Source: Hemicentrotus pulcherrimus
Lineage: Eukaryota; Echinodermata; Echinoidea; Camarodonta; Strongylocentrotidae
Length of the DNA stretch: 64,000 bases
Assembly: GCA_003118195.1 (NCBI GenBank)
Contig: BEXV01000070.1
Coordinates: forward strand, 241,066-305,065
Direction of reading: 5' to 3'
Below the pieces are notes generated by a model. The model made no database searches. It was not told the DNA's origin and was given only the letters and a program-made list of their open reading frames with translations. This document shows, in pieces, positions 25,031-37,300 of this stretch; the first letter of the stretch is position 1, and each line of letters starts with the position of its first letter. A program made the position numbers and the translations under genes.

Positions 25031-26805
25031 TCCTTCTAAAGACATACATTCTTTGGCTAAAGGCCTGAAAATACTACCCTAAGGAGGGTATTAACCCTTA
25101 TACATGGGTAAAGATTGCTATTTTTCTAGAATAATTAAGTTGACCTATAATTCTATAACGACAGTTGAACGAGATGAATTGTGGAATTCAGGCACTATGC
25201 CGAGCTTATGGAAATCAAGGAAATATAATACGCATCAAGGGAGTTCCTACTTTACTTAACCATGCATTTCTTTTGAAATATTAGAAGAATATTACTAAAA
25301 AGAATGATAAACGCTAACTTTAAATGACAGTGTTTAGTATTGGTAAACACGAACAGACTTTGTTACGTGTATGTGTTTTATAGATAATGATAGACAATGT
25401 CTCTGTTCACATTAACGTTAAACGCAACATTTAAAGCAAGTTTGGATATTCTGGATATCTTTCAATTTATAAAGTGTACCAAATCTCAAGTACCAAATAA
25501 TCATTTGGACTCATCAAAGAGAAATTATAATTCTTTGACCTGTGTTCTACGCTGTATTTCCATTTCCATCGAAACAGAGATAACACTACAACTGGTTTAT
25601 AATCATATCCACAGCAGCCCGAACAGAGATACGAGCAGGTCTGCACAGTCCAGGTAGACTAGCAGGCGCCAGTAGAGATTTAAATATAGCATCAAATGGA
25701 TAACCTTGTCGATACTCAACTTCGATTTCGAGAGAGTCCTTGAAAAGAGGTGCTTTCTATCGGATGATGTGGTTTATGTTTCATCGCTTAAATCAACAGA
25801 ACAACCTCAAAAGAAGGCTCTGAATAAAGCAAAGGAAATGATTTTATCAGCTTAGTACATGTGCAATGCGAGCGTGAATGACGTTCAATCTGTCGATATT
25901 ATTTTTAAAATCCTATATCGTTATTACATTCCACTTGAAAGCTTTTTTAGGGTGAGAATCGGAATGAAAATAAGCGTGATGGATTTGGAGAAGTGTTCTT
26001 TCTAAAAGTTATCTCGATTCTCTGCTTCTTCCCTCCCTCTCCCTGTACCCCTCTCTCTGAATGAAACACTTCTTAAGCAAAGGATGTTGTCGTCACATAT
26101 TTCTTAACTTGAACATTTATTTATCTTTTATTGTAACAAAAAAAGGGACGTTCATGGCTTAACTCGACGCTTTTATATTTGTCAAGGAGCCGTGCACTTG
26201 TGATTGGAGGAAATGCCCGAAGCTGAAGCTATCTGCTTACATAATTCGCAATGATACGAATTAGTCTTTTTAAAGTTCAGACTAGAATCGATTCTTGTCA
26301 TTAAACCTTGCCAGAAGGCAATAATGGATTGCCTTTCAGGACTTACATATTGGCAACGTAAGCACCGAATGAGTGCAGACGATATAGATAGTGGGTTTTG
26401 TGAGGCGAAATATGCACATGGTGTGTTGCCTGACGTAAGCAAATACCTTAAAAGAAATGTATTAATATGAACATTGATCGTGATGTGATGCTATTTCTCT
26501 CATGAGATCTTCCTTAAATAATGTTGAGGTGTGTTGATGACATTGTGCTTAAAATACCCACCTACAATAGAACTTTGATTTATATAGGTGAAAATTACCT
26601 CGTTATTCTTGGGGGTAATAGTGGGGTGCATTTGGCCCCCTGTCTTCTCATTTCTGTTGTCGAAACGTCATATAAACAAAACACCAAGATTAAATTAGAC
26701 ACATGTCGTATTCATTCCCGAGAAGCCTGTGGTGTTCAAACTGCTCCTAGCCAAAATTTGACACCAGCCCTCACCACAGTAGGTCTACACTATCACATTA
26801 CCTAC

Positions 26806-27108
26806 CTGTCTATATATCCACCTCCTCATCCCTTCATAATATTTTTATAACCAGATTCGTTATCTGTTCCTGGATCAAAATATCAGAAACGTTATGGCAC
26901 CATTTTACGCTCTCAAATTGCATACACATACGGATGCACCACCCCCTTCTCTCTCTCTCTCTCTCTCTCTTTCACTTCTCACCCCCTTCCTGCATTTCTG
27001 TCTGTCTATGACTCCACCCCCTCACTCATTCATAATGTTTTTATAACCAGGCTCGTTACCTGTTCCTGGACCAATATAACCGAAGCTTTATGGTGATTCA
27101 AAACTCTT
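26806..27108. repeat. Local duplication, two diverged units 196 bp apart
   Basis: The unit at 26806-26915 and the unit at 27002-27108 share CTGTCTAT, TTTTTATAACCAG, TCGTTA and CTGTTCCTGGA in the same order, with substitutions between. The space between them holds a CT microsatellite (26947-26972), so slippage or unequal exchange may have generated the pair. No coding potential is visible. Confidence 0.8.
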
Positions 27109-27484
27109 TCCTCTTCGATGAGGCACCCGTTTTGTTATAACCCGATGAATTTAGCTCAAGCCTCTCTTCTTTTATTTGCGTTCTTTTCTTTTTTCCCATC
27201 TGATCAAGCCTCAAGGGCAAAGAATATAGCAGGTTAAAGACGTTTTTGACGCCACATAAAAGCCTCTTCCATCTTAAGTAAATTTTCTTTGAGGGGTTGT
27301 CGAGAATCAGGTATAAATGTATGCATCATAACCTCTTGTAGCGATATTATGAGTGGGTTAAGATCTAAGGTAGATATCAGGTTTCACTGGACGTCTTGTG
27401 TGTTTGAAAACAAGAGCGCTTTTATATTTTTGTGTACATAATATGTGAGTTACTAGTAGAGGTGGTAGTACTTTCTTTCCAGGG

Positions 27485-27527
27485 TTCTCTCTCTCTCTCT
27501 CTCTCTCTCGCTCTCTCTCTCTCTCTG
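27485..27527. repeat. (CT)n microsatellite
   Basis: About 20 CT units with one CG interruption are seen directly. Confidence 0.95.
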
Positions 27528-28195
27528 ACAACTGTTTCTAACCATATTTTCGCTTGAGCAAGGTTCAAGCGAAGACACTTCCCTAATGCAACTAGTATAT
27601 ACATCAAATCAAATCGAATCAAATACATGTAAAATATATTTACATCGCTAATATGATAGCCAGAAGAATTTCAAATTTCCGGTCCAGGCTTTGTCCTTTT
27701 ATGTCATGTCGAAATTATGATATATTTGAACTTCCTGACATATATATTGCAGACAATCGAAGAAGAAAATGGCTTCCCCAGCTCGGAACGTGTTGTAAAT
27801 CATGTCGGAGAACCGCGTTATTTGATATTCCATGTCAGTCTCATGAGATATCAAATGATGTATCAGTATGAATACATAATTACTTTCCTATCAATTGCAC
27901 TTTCATGAGGGAAGGTTTGTGCAATTCGATATAAAGGGGAAATTAGGGTCGCGGTCATTGGCAATGTATACTTTCTCTACTTAATATCCTGTGGCATTTC
28001 CATGACTTTGGAATTGCCACATTACAATGTTTAATCAATAAAGTATTTTAAGAGCGACATTTTGTACAGTAAGTGGCGAACGCTGTCGATCAAGCCGATG
28101 TATACCAGGCCCAGCTGACAGCCTTTCACACAATTATCCTGCTCTGTCCAATTATTGATTTATAGCGGGAAAAACCAGTAGGTAAATGCCAACGT

Positions 28196-28656
28196 TTGAT
28201 TAAGACAAATAGCCCATTTTTTTTGTCAGGGTTCTCAAACTTTAAAAATCCGTTATTTGCTGTTTTGTGTGCCTCTTTTAAGCGGAAACCGCAATCACGA
28301 CGCCCGCACGTGTTCGATGGCGTTCTTGGGGCCACGGAAAATGATGACTATCGGTCAATAACAGCAACATCGAGATCAAAGAAACAAAAAGGAGAGGGGA
28401 GGGAAGATGCAGGGTGTTGTGACGAGTGCTGACAAGATGTGACGCCACGCTCCGAGACGGAAACAACTAGCATGGGGGCATGACGAGGCATGTCTATCCT
28501 ATTAACATGACGGCAGATAAATCCCTCTCCCTCCTTTTTTCGAATTGGTATCATCAAGGCGTTCGTTATTCCACGATTCCCATGGATAGATGAACTCGAT
28601 GTGGAGATCAAGCACGAAGAGGAGATGGATGAGGTTTTCCTCAGGGAGTCGACATA
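28196..28656. other. ORF-dense patch, exon candidate
   Basis: Overlapping open frames on both strands concentrate here, in locally less AT-rich DNA. On the plus strand, a pyrimidine tract ends at an AG near 28556 in the context TATCATCAAG. It is followed by about 33 open codons ending at a TAG near 28656, with an acidic C-terminus (IDELDVEIKHEEEMDEVF). On the minus strand, 110 codons are open (28348-28680) over part of the same bases. The plus-strand arrangement is what a terminal exon would look like, but no upstream exon or family is recognised, and chance is a fair alternative. Confidence 0.2.
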
Positions 28657-31600
28657 GCGTCTAACATGCCGGTGATCCATGACTACGGGCTTCTACCGAC
28701 ACAGACAGCCTGCTTGATTACCGTTTCCATCATTGTGTTGGATTGAAATCATCAACAGGTGTATAAACAATGTAAGGCTTCCAATTCGCTTGTTTGCGAT
28801 GTGTTTATTTTTCCACGAAACTCTCATTTCAAATTTTCTCCGAACCGATTTTTAAAAAAAAAAGATCACTTGCTAGTAGGATTTAATGGATTTTGGGGGA
28901 AAGATCATACAGATTGTGTGTCAAAATTAATCATTCTATCAGCATAGAGATTAGCTTTATGTGTCTTGTAACAGTTAAAGCACGGCTCGGATTATAAATG
29001 TCATGTTTACTGCTGTCTAGAATTTGTGTGGCCTTATACACAAATCATGCAATCAAGAACACCGTCAAATCCGGTATTAAAAATGTTTAAACAAATATAA
29101 ATTTACAGAATGTTCCCGTCAGACATAAAGGTTTGAAACGCCTTAAAACATTTATACAAAATATCTTATGGTATTAGAGCTTATAGAGTTTGATGTATCG
29201 ATTGCCAAAGACAACTGTTTCATTTTCTCTATTTACCATATAAAAGCCATCCATTTCGTATTTGATAAACTCTTTTTACACAGCTTGATCAAAATTTCTT
29301 TTTTAAATGACACATCACTGTACGGCTATTGTATTGTATTACAATCACTTTCTGACAATCACTTTTTCATGAGCCCAATTACTTCGTTAAATTCAACAAT
29401 CAGCTTTTATCGTGAAACTAGCGTTATATTCACCAACGCCCTTTTTCCAATTTGAGCAAAGGCTTTGACCGACCGCTGCGACAAGGGTATATCAATTTGC
29501 TATCAAACCTCAACGATAATTCTAAGTTTTGGGTTGATCGTAATCACCTCAATTGGATCGCGTGAAACCACTTACATCTGCTATACGATCTACTGCGGTG
29601 ACGCCAGGAGAGAAAGGCAAGAAGAGAGGTTGCATTCGATTTGATAAATGAGAGATTGTGTTTGAGGGTGTCATGCATGGGCTCGAAACATGTAAACAAT
29701 AAACACAATAACAGTGAATCACCTTCTAAATTACAAGCTGTTCTCAGTCTCGCACTAGTACTGGTAGATGGATTATTAGTTACTCCTCCTTTTGTATTTG
29801 GTGCAATCATTTTTTCCGTCGGTGTTTGTTATAGTTTGTTGTCCGTTTTATTTTGTTTTGTTTGTTTTTGTTTGTTGTTTCAATTGTCTTTTTTAATAAA
29901 GTATTAGGTCGAATTCCACGAGGGCGAATGAATGCTCATAGTATTCAAGCTGGTGTATGCCCTTAAGTTAAAGCTACTATTTGACATTTAAAAGGTCTTG
30001 ACGTGCAGTAATCCAAGTCAAAATGCTTGGAGCATCTAGATAACCTACAAAGCATGGCACAATAACTGTGTGCTTGCCGAACTCAGAAAAACAATGGCAA
30101 ACAAATGAAATCCTTTTTGCAGATATCATTCAGAAAGATTAGACTAAAACACAAGAGAAGCCGAACATCGACTGAAAAGAAGTTCTTCATGTATACAAAT
30201 TGCAAAGAATTACGTCCACTTTTTGGTCTGCGGGGAGGCCTTCCCCTTTAAAGCCTATAGGCTCTTTATCATTGATTGCCCCAAGTGTCATGCATCTAAT
30301 GTTTTGTTTGAGCCATTCCGATACGGCTTCTTAGGCATTTTAAGATAACCTGCATGATCAATTCGATTATATTTTGTTAAAATGATACATCAACTTTCCA
30401 CATGTATATAATTTTTTTCTATATTTCAATTGATATACAAGTCAACCAGGTGAATTGCTTTTATCAAGATATTTCATGAATCTATAAGATAGATGAGTAA
30501 AAGATTTGATTTGATATTTAAAATGACCGTAATTGTTAAATATTTAAAATAATGCAGCACAAGAAAAGGGATAGTTGTTTCTTTTGTATTCAATCGATTC
30601 AATTCATAACAATTCATTAGAGGGAAGGAATTTTCTTGTTTCATTTAAACCTAAACAAACTGTTCCTCTTTTGACATTTTTCTTCTGAATCACGCTAGTT
30701 TAACATTGTATTTAGATGCAAATTCCCTAAGAGTGAACTCCCATTTAGGTGCATGCCATAATTTTTAACCATCTACACTCGTACGAATAAACATCTGATA
30801 AATCCCAATTGGGAAATATTTTCCATAATCCTTAGAGATTGAGTAAAGAATCCCCATATAATAAGTCCAACTCAAAAAACAAGAAGAATTGACAAACTTC
30901 ATTGAAATATCAAATGAACAATAGATTGACATTTCTAATGTGGAAATAGAAAGACTTCAATAGAAATTGTTATTGATTTTGAAATTGATAATTTTTATTC
31001 GACTTGATATAACTTTAAATATAAAAGACCTTCTCGGATATTTCTTAGAACCTTGCAGAGTTCAATAACATCAGCTAGAGGTGAGTTCAAGTCAGAGCTG
31101 AATTGATAACCCTGCCACTCGTGAACTCGTCCATCGGTAAGAAGAGCTTGATGTAAATAAAGATAGAAATCCCGCCTCATTTTATTTAGCGTGGAGAGTA
31201 AACATGACGTCCCATATGAGATGAGATGATATCTTTTCTATCTTCCTTTCTTTTTTTTCTATATCATTTTAGAGATTTTCCTTCAAACGTGATATTATAA
31301 ACTTCAAAGATGGAATGGAATTGCTTTCATCTTTCAAGATGGAATTTGCAAGGGAAATAGCATATCATTTAATAGTGGGTTAAAGGGAAACTTTCAGTTA
31401 TACCGTGTTACGATAAAGCGTTGAACAGACATAATGGCCGTAGCCTCGGTTTCAATTAGTTTTTTTAAAACTTGCTATACCTTATAGGAGACTTTGTGAT
31501 ACTCTTTTCAGCAAGGATTTGATGAAAATCAATGATCATTAGTACTTCAGACAAGATTTGAAATTTAAACGTTAACCAGCCTAATGGCTCATGCCGAAAG

Positions 31601-32359
31601 AATAAATGGAGCCTCCTTAAAATGGAGTGTAAAGTAGATCTGCGTAGTCATATGCATTTGTTCGTGATGGGGTGTAAAGCTCCTACTTTGAGTCAGATAC
31701 TAATCTTAAGAGCTTGAAAGTTCAAAAGCCTTATCGATTACTAGCTCCACCCTCCCCGAGGGAATGTGCTAGCCTGTCGATCATGTTTCACCTCGTTACC
31801 AGTTCTTCGGGCTCATCCCCACTAAACCATCCCTGTCTTCCCCCAAAGAGTTCCTCCTTTCAATTGCATTGGTAGAGGAAGCATGTTGCAGCCTTTTGCA
31901 GGATTGTATTTACTGCAGAGCATTAAATGCCTAGCGACCTGAGAGGTTAAACAGGGGTAATATATGGATAAAAATGTGTGATGGGTGTTTGAATATGTCT
32001 TAACTAGTCTTTTTTTTCATGGTTATCTCAGGAGGATTTCGTTCGAGAATTTGTTCTATTTGAACCTTTAGGTTAAGTTCTTACCATTTTTCATTTTGTT
32101 TAATTACGTTTAGAGGTATGTTGAACTGTCCCTTGATCGTAAGTCGCATCATGGTGTTGCCGTTGCGCTTTGCCTAAAAAAGTGTCATACACGTCCTGTA
32201 CGCATGGATTTCTCTGTAATTAAGCCCTTTATTCCATAAGTTATCCGGCTCTCGAAATGTCCGGGGACGCCTTATATCTATTCCTTCTTTTTTCCTCACC
32301 TACCCTGCCTATCCCCCTATCCCTTCTTCCTTATTCGTTCACCCTACATCCTCCCCGCA

Positions 32360-32390
<31 letters not shown>

Positions 32391-34229
32391 GGGAAACCCA
32401 CGCTCGTGCTCGCACTCAAACGGTGCACACCGCTCTTAATCGCTCAATTATTTTCTATTTTATTGATCATATGAATCGTACACTTTTTTTCTATCAAAAA
32501 AGTAATCTAAATTTTGACCACAAGAATTATTTGCTTTTCTAATCGAATTTTGAGTTTTAATGTCAAAATATGATGTCATTGCCACGTTTCGAACGACGAA
32601 AGATATCTCACCCCGCAACATCAACAAAATTATATTCTTAAAACCAATGAGTGTTTTAAAATCGCTCACAAACACGTCTGCATTGATACTTTTTTGCATG
32701 ATTACCTCTGTAATAGAATTGTCATTCCTTAAAAAACTCGTGAGTATTACTTTTAAAGTTTTATAGCATGAGTGTTTATGTTTCGACCGAACTCCTCTGG
32801 CTTAATATGAATAATACGTACCTAAAAAGTACGAAATAAAATCGCCGAGACACCAAAAATCTTTGAAATTTTTAGATTAAGAAAGATCACCGTGGTTTTG
32901 AGGTTTTAAGGAAACAAATATTCTCTTTTATAGACTTTTTTGCCGTATTTTTGCGTATGAATAATGTCAAAGCGAATATGACGTGCATAGCCCAAAGACA
33001 TTCTTCCAAAGATACATCGGTTGAGAGAGCCTTTAGCAAGTTTGCGCTGAAAGCTCAAGGTTTCGTATTGATGATCGAGAGGGTAAGGTATACTCGAAGA
33101 TCATGGGATGGATTCCTCATTTCCCCTACTTTATCTTTTGCAATTATTTATTTAGATCTTTATATGATTTATCACAAATTTATATCACCTGGCAGTTAGT
33201 AATCCATCAGCCGTATGTTTTTGGGGGAAGATGCTTTCTTTAACTTTAGTTTAAACCGAACAATAGTTTCGGTAAAATTTGAAGACATTGATAAATGACT
33301 CTTAGTCACAAAAACGCACTTTGATGATAGAGAGGTCATGAGAGGTAATTAGAGTGGAATATTCATTCTTTTTTTCAATATAGTAACACGCAAGTATGGT
33401 AAAAAGGTATACATTATCATCTATTTAATTCTATTCATATTGAAATGATTCGGTGTCAAGTATAAGATTTTAAGAGTGTTATATTTAATTTAACGACTTT
33501 TTGAATAGGAGTAACTTGTCAATATATCACAATGAATGGAAAGATATAAAACACTATATTTAGGGTCAAGATAGCGTTTTCTTGTACCGTTAAAAAGTTT
33601 ATTGCTATAAAATTAGATTAGTTTTGATAAGAGGTAGCACCGCTCAAAACTCTCTAGGCCATTGTATACATTATTTCACCCTAAACTAGCTAATATTTAC
33701 CACATGTTATAATTTCGCATTCGAAAAAGTTGTTATACGCCTATAATGACATTTATTAACCTTCAGCCATTATGCGTTTCTATGATAATACCTACAAAGA
33801 CTGAGGAAAAAATTTTCTCGCGCCAGCGTAATATGATAAGAAAATATAAAGCTAATATTTGAAAGAAAAAAAAAAACGGCATTTAAGTGTACGTGGGATC
33901 ATTCGATTATTACGAAAATATCCTTTGGGCGTTTTGGCGGCGAAGGTAAAAGAAGATTTCAAATAATAAAACAAATTCTTCGCGTCTCTATTCATATAAA
34001 TTAACCTTAAAAAATACGAAGGCAAGCAGTAAAACATTTCTGTATCTCGCCTACATTGTTTTACATGGAATATGTCGTATATGATATATCAATATCTGTT
34101 TGTAATCATTATTATTGGCATACATATTGATATACAAACCCACTTTGATTCACTTATCTTATGGTGATAATCACCCCTAGTATATGGGATCGTTTCGTTT
34201 GCATTTAAGCATCATCTGCATTCCAATTT
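28657..34229. other. Anonymous AT-rich DNA
   Basis: No gene is supported. It contains a CT microsatellite at 32360-32390. Frames at 29168-29455, 29641-29907 and 32951-33199 lack any recognisable motif. No tRNA boxes or inverted repeats were found. Confidence 0.5.
32360..32390. repeat. (CT)n microsatellite
   Basis: About 15 CT units with one TT interruption are seen directly. Confidence 0.95.
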
Positions 34230-34345
34230 CGACCAATTATCAGAGCAAAGAGGGGAGGATGGCATCAGGATTTCAAGTCCATATCGAGTTCTCGCACAAT
34301 CTTTCAAATCACTGACCCTCTCGGCTACAGAATAATTCCCAACCT
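34230..34345 (-). mobile_element. tRNA-derived SINE remnant (Ser/Leu-like head)
   Basis: Read on the minus strand, TAGCCGAGAGG (34327-34317) matches the polymerase III A box at ten of eleven positions. After 36 bases comes GGACTTGAAATCC (34280-34268), a decayed B box. This spacing is right for a tRNA-derived SINE head. The A box resembles those of tRNA-Ser or tRNA-Leu, but the region between does not fold like an intact tRNA, so it is not a functional tRNA. The 3' part beyond 34268 is not clearly bounded. The family differs from the SINEs at 17080 and 52985. Confidence 0.5.
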
Positions 34346-37300
34346 ATCCTGTATATCAGGACAATGGGCGAGAGGCAGATACTGACTCTTCCGGCAGTCT
34401 ATCAGAAATTGTGTTAATTAGCACCCGGCTTAAGGAGGACGTTTACTCACTACTTCAACTCGGAAATGAAGGCATTAATATTGCACCTCAGAGCAGCTTT
34501 CGTTTGTCTTCTCTGCTTTGTTTGCCATCGCATCAATCATTTTTAATGGTCATAACAGCCATGACTGTCAACCTAATGACCGCATAGGACAGTATTGTAA
34601 CAGGCAGCTCTGACATCACATATTGATACTCCCATTAACGTGTTTGTTTTGGTTGCATTGACTGTTTGTATTTACAATGAGGTGTCTTGTACTTTACGTG
34701 TACTCGTAACGCCATCGGTGTAATGAGGTCTAGTTACAGGTGTCTTGTTTCGTTTTCTTGAAAAGGATGTGTTTCTGGCCAAATTAATTTATTGTTGGTC
34801 CTCTTCTCCTGTTTCTTCATCCCGGTTCTCCTACAAAAAATGTATAATGAATTTACAAAGAGGATACAGGTTAGTCTAGAGGTACACCCCTTGGCATTCC
34901 TAAAATCGACACAGCTCCGAACTCAATCGAGTCTTTGGAGGGTGCCTCACATGCAAACGTGAATGATCAGGCCTAATTGATACTAGTTTGTAAAAACCCA
35001 AATCATAATGATGATAAAAATAATAATAAAACGTCTCTAAGTCTCTAAGCGATAATCACAAACATACTCACGCAATTACATGTGTTTAAACATAATTTCA
35101 TCATATTCCCTTTTACTTTCTTTTGGAGAGGCTGTGTTTGACATGTGATAATTACCTACATACGACATCATCTCTCCTTGTGATGCATTTAGGTTTAAGA
35201 GTACTGTTTGTCATACAATTGAAAAGTAAATTACAATTCCAGGAAAGTCCATGCGCGATATTAAAACAAAATCCCTCTGTCTGGGCAATAAGCTTTTCTT
35301 TTGATGCCTTAAATCTTTCAAGGACAAATTTGCATTCCATGAAATGTCATTACGTTATATCATAACACTTATGATTTTCAGGGGAAGATAGAATGTTTAT
35401 TTTTTCATAATCATAAAATCGTGAAAGTTGTTCTTACGCTATTTAGAGTTTCACGATGTTTTTAATGGAAATAACTCCCGCGGGACATTTCTAAGAATTG
35501 TTTTCCACATCTTCACTAGAAGAGTTCATGCTTGTGGGTCACGTAAACCCATCCCGTTGTTGAAGAGTCCATTGTATTTTAAATATTCATGTTATTTTTT
35601 TTCATCCGCTATTCATTTCGCTATATGGATGTTCGATTGACGCCCGATACACATATACATTGTGGTTGAGTAGTCTTACTACACGTTCCTAACATAGGAG
35701 CAAATCTGACCTGTACATCGCACTGGTATTTAAATACGGGCACGGATTTGCAGAAACTGGCGCCTCGTCTGGTTTGCTTATTTCGTCTGACATTGAAAAT
35801 AAATCAAATGAATGAAGAAAAAAAAATCTTATTTAATTAATGTGTTATGTTCGCGCATTACAATAGTGTCTGGAGCTTCAAATCAGAGAAAGGCTGTTAC
35901 AGGAAGGTAGGCAGAGGGAAAATAAATTATAAGAAATGGGGAAGCAGAGAAGGTGATGATGGTTCAAATAACATCTACAGTTCATCCCAAATTATCATAT
36001 ATGAATGGAATTCAATTTTGATTAATTTTGATTTAAATATAGTTGTTATGAACATATGGATTAAAGGGTCTATATGTTTTTGAGATAACGATAAAACAAA
36101 TGCTTCTTGATCGTCAACATGGTGTGCTACCTTAAGGTCTGTTCGACATGAACTCTTGGAGAGAGAACTTTCCAATGTCATTATTCCAAGCACGTGTGGA
36201 ACCTTACCTCGCAGCACCTCAGTGATTAATAGACTGGTAATATGACAGCTCCATGCATCGCCTTCTTTCTCCTGGGGGTAAAGCACCATTTTTGTAGGAA
36301 CATAACGATCCTTTAGCGAATTTCCAAAAGCCATAAATAAATTTGTATGACATCGTTGTTGTTAACTTTAACATCCGCTTCTTTTTTTTAATATTTGGCG
36401 ACCCAGACAGAGTTAAGTACGGTGACAAAGATATATTTGATGAGGTAATCGTACACATTGCAATGTTTTGGATTAGCTATAGCTTGGAGTAACAATCAAT
36501 AACTGAAGCTAACGTTTTTTTAATTGAATATAAGGCATTTAAAAAAGATGTTGTACTGCCCTTTGCGACCGACCCAAAATCGTGAAATCTACGATTTGCT
36601 TTAATGAAATTTATTTTTTTAATCGTTTTTTAGGGATTGTTTTTCTTCAAAGACCTCCGAGCGACAGACCTATATGTTGGCACGGAAAGGGCAATACAAC
36701 ATTTTTTTTGTATTTGTTAGACCTAATGGATAATATACCTACTTTTAGCGAATGTTGAATAATACATTTTTCATTCAGTATATGGTCAATAATACTAATG
36801 ACGCTTCCATCTCGAGTGAATTTCATGAAGGACAAGTATGCAGAGCGGGTAAAATATTTAATCGAAAAATGAAATAGACATGGCAAGTTTGTTAGTGTTT
36901 CTCCATTTTAAATGCGAACGGTTCCTAACAGAGTTCAAGGATTAATCGATAACGGGTATTTTAATGCCGTAGCGTTTTTCGTGACATCGTGACTTCTTGA
37001 AGGTTGAAAAAAACATGTAACTTTGTTTCTCTTTTTCCCCTTGACGTTTAATTCACCAATTTCTTATTATTCTATCAAATTCGCATTGCACACGGTTTGA
37101 TTATACATACACCGATACTGCTAATAACATTTATTGTAAATCCTTTAGTTTACGAATTCTTTCCATTGTTCTTATCATGCATGCGTCAACCGATCTTGAT
37201 ACGCGCGAACCAATCAGCATTAGAAATCGATTGGATTCTCATTTGTCGTGAGGCTGCACCCGGAGTGGTTCCAGCACCGGGTGCTCCAGCGTCTATTACT

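Larger units (their letters stand above)
25031..28195. other. AT-rich DNA with microsatellites and a local duplication
   Basis: No gene is supported. It holds the duplication at 26806-27108 and CT tracts at 26947-26972 and 27485-27527. The minus-strand arginine/glutamate-rich frame at 27422-27628 is a translation of the CT tract and not a protein. The minus frame at 26182-26442 has several cysteines but no standard zinc-finger spacing. Confidence 0.5.

Noticed and set aside
26182..26442. Cysteine-containing minus frame as a zinc finger
   Set aside because: The Cys/His spacing does not fit a C2H2 or similar finger.
27422..27628. Arg/Glu-rich minus-strand open frame
   Set aside because: It is the translation of a CT microsatellite.
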